Both the position numbers and the translations under genes were made by a program. Of a DNA stretch of 24,496 bases, positions 23,343-24,496 are shown in pieces. The number at the start of each line of letters is the position of its first letter. The first letter of the stretch is position 1. The notes below the pieces were generated by a model, which was not told the origin of the DNA, did no database searches, and saw nothing but the letters and a program-made list of their open reading frames with translations. The stretch is from Ignavibacteria bacterium UBA2373 (lineage in GTDB: Bacteria; Bacteroidota; Ignavibacteria; Kapaibacteriales; UBA961): positions 1-24,496 of the forward strand of contig DDTD01000075.1 of the NCBI GenBank assembly GCA_002344005.1, read 5' to 3'.

Positions 23343-24496
23343 GGTGTGACAGAATATAATACTGTTTGTGTTGAAGATCCATCGTAAATATGGACAAAAT
23401 ACATACCACTCGCAAAATAATCATTCTGTAATTCGACAAAATGATGCCCCGCCGTAAAAAATGTATTGCGGGCAATTGTTTGTACTACTGCTCCGGTAAT
23501 ATCCGTAATAGATATGGAATAATTACCATCTTTTGGTGCGGTCCATGACAATATACCATGATGTTGCATGGGGTTGGGAATAATAATTGCCGCAGGAGAG
23601 TGTATGGAAAAAGATTCATCAATCAGAGAAGTGGGATTCGATGTTTCTAAAGAAATATTTTCATCACCGGGTAAATAGAGTATGCCGAAAAAATAACATA
23701 AAAACATTTCATCGGTGGTATTTTCACCCCAACGCACCACACGAGGCGGATTATTCGGATTCAATGGATTATTGGCAGTATTATCATACTCCGCTTCATA
23801 ATATACTTTAGCACCTTTTGGAATTTTAATAAGTTTTTTAAATGTATAAGATCCCTGCCAATTAAAATCCCAATCGTCAATAGCAATTAATTTAATTGTA
23901 TCCCCTTTGGGAGTAATGGCATACGATTTAGCTTTTTTACCAATTAAGTGCATGTGTGGCGCAATACTCATCAAAGAGAAATCATAGGGTACATCCAATA
24001 CACCTTTAAATCGGTTGATTGTTTCGGCTTTAACAAGAAAAGAAGAATTGCCGCCGGCTAAATTCTGAGGATTAATTGCCGCTTCGCGAATTTGTCGAAT
24101 AGATTTATCGTCGGAATAAAAAATATTCACTGTGGACTGGTCTTTTTGTACACTTCCCGACGGTGCATAATGTATTTGCATCACTAAATCTGCATTTTTG
24201 GGAATACGTACTCCCATTTTGTCGGGAAAAAATCGCGGCACAGCACCGGGCACCCATGCTGCGGGCAATACGATGGCATCATCAAAACCGGCACCGCCAA
24301 AACCGGAATAACCGGGTAAGGGATCGGCAGCATCCATTTTTCGTGCTTTACCTGTTGTGTCTATCCACATCAATACATGATGCACTACGGCGGGATTGCC
24401 GGGACGAAATTCTACAGCAGAAATATTTTTATCGCTACTAAAAGAAAAAGGTATAACAAAATTTCTGTATTCATGAACTTGTCTAAACAAAAGTCG
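23339..24496 (-). CDS. T9SS-exported copper monooxygenase-like protein (5' end outside window)
   Basis: The frame is open to the window edge, so the N terminus is missing; 385 residues are visible. The visible part starts in the first copper-binding domain of the type II ascorbate-dependent monooxygenase family (peptidylglycine alpha-hydroxylating and dopamine beta-monooxygenase type). Numbered from the edge, all six expected copper ligands appear: His39-His40 (FRPGNPAVVHHVLMW), His109 (MQIHY), His181 and His183 (APHMHLIGK), and Met264 (TTDEMFL). Residues about 308-385 are a T9SS type A sorting domain (SISITDITGAVVQ, FASGMYFVHI). It would hydroxylate an unknown substrate outside the cell using copper, oxygen and an electron donor. 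It is coupled by ATGA overlap to the redoxin downstream. The family call is confident; actual oxygenase activity is inferred. Confidence 0.88.
   Translation of the reverse strand, partial: RLLFRQVHEYRNFVIPFSFSSDKNISAVEFRPGNPAVVHHVLMWIDTTGKARKMDAADPLPGYSGFGGAGFDDAIVLPAAWVPGAVPRFFPDKMGVRIPKNADLVMQIHYAPSGSVQKDQSTVNIFYSDDKSIRQIREAAINPQNLAGGNSSFLVKAETINRFKGVLDVPYDFSLMSIAPHMHLIGKKAKSYAITPKGDTIKLIAIDDWDFNWQGSYTFKKLIKIPKGAKVYYEAEYDNTANNPLNPNNPPRVVRWGENTTDEMFLCYFFGILYLPGDENISLETSNPTSLIDESFSIHSPAAIIIPNPMQHHGILSWTAPKDGNYSISITDITGAVVQTIARNTFFTAGHHFVELQNDYFASGMYFVHIYDGSSTQTVLYSVTP

Overview
The window looks like a chromosomal segment of a free-living FCB-group bacterium (Bacteroidota, Chlorobiota, Ignavibacteriota or Kapabacteria relatives). 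Three things point there. Two proteins (87-1907 and 23339-24496, both minus) end in a type IX secretion system (T9SS) C-terminal sorting domain. SecA carries the large internal insert seen in this group. A promoter with the Bacteroidota-type TTG / TAnnTTTG layout precedes 6480. The DNA is AT-rich by eye. I see no rRNA, tRNA, CRISPR array, intact insertion sequence or prophage.

Layout. Positions 1-1907: a T9SS-exported protein of unknown function, minus strand, with a strong terminator. Positions 1908-2541: mostly non-coding. Positions 2542-4357: a minus-strand pair, long-chain polyprenyl diphosphate synthase followed by a YebC/TACO1 protein, with its own terminator. Positions 4843-6291: a plus-strand six-TM sensor histidine kinase with no response regulator nearby. 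Positions 6480-13263: a tight plus-strand run of five genes, namely a DUF6438-like lipoprotein, a secreted glycine-rich fibre-like protein with an 89-residue super-repeat, a TPR histidine kinase that stops in the middle of its ATPase domain, and two family 9 glycosyltransferases. Positions 13264-13833: a gap with a possible decayed reading frame and a hairpin. Positions 13834-17502: a full-length ABC exporter of the eukaryote-like ABCC/MRP type. Positions 17503-17787: a convergent gap with a 16-bp perfect palindrome and the secA terminator. Positions 17788-22673: secA and lnt on the minus strand, separated by a structured leader with terminator-like and competing pairings. Positions 22806-24496: a translationally coupled pair, a T9SS-exported copper monooxygenase-like protein (cut by the window edge) and a small exported redoxin.

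How the genes fit together. Much of the window concerns the cell envelope: SecA and the Sec signal peptides, T9SS cargo, lipoprotein acylation (Lnt), polyprenyl carriers or quinone tails, glycosyltransferases and a large exporter. The five-gene run at 6480-13263 could build or decorate a surface structure, but this is inferred only from gene order. I did not find a clearly new defence or mobile system. The best leads are the lnt-secA leader, the truncated TPR kinase at the glycosyltransferase junction, the 89-residue repeat protein, the bacterial ABCC exporter, and the T9SS-exported copper monooxygenase with its redoxin.
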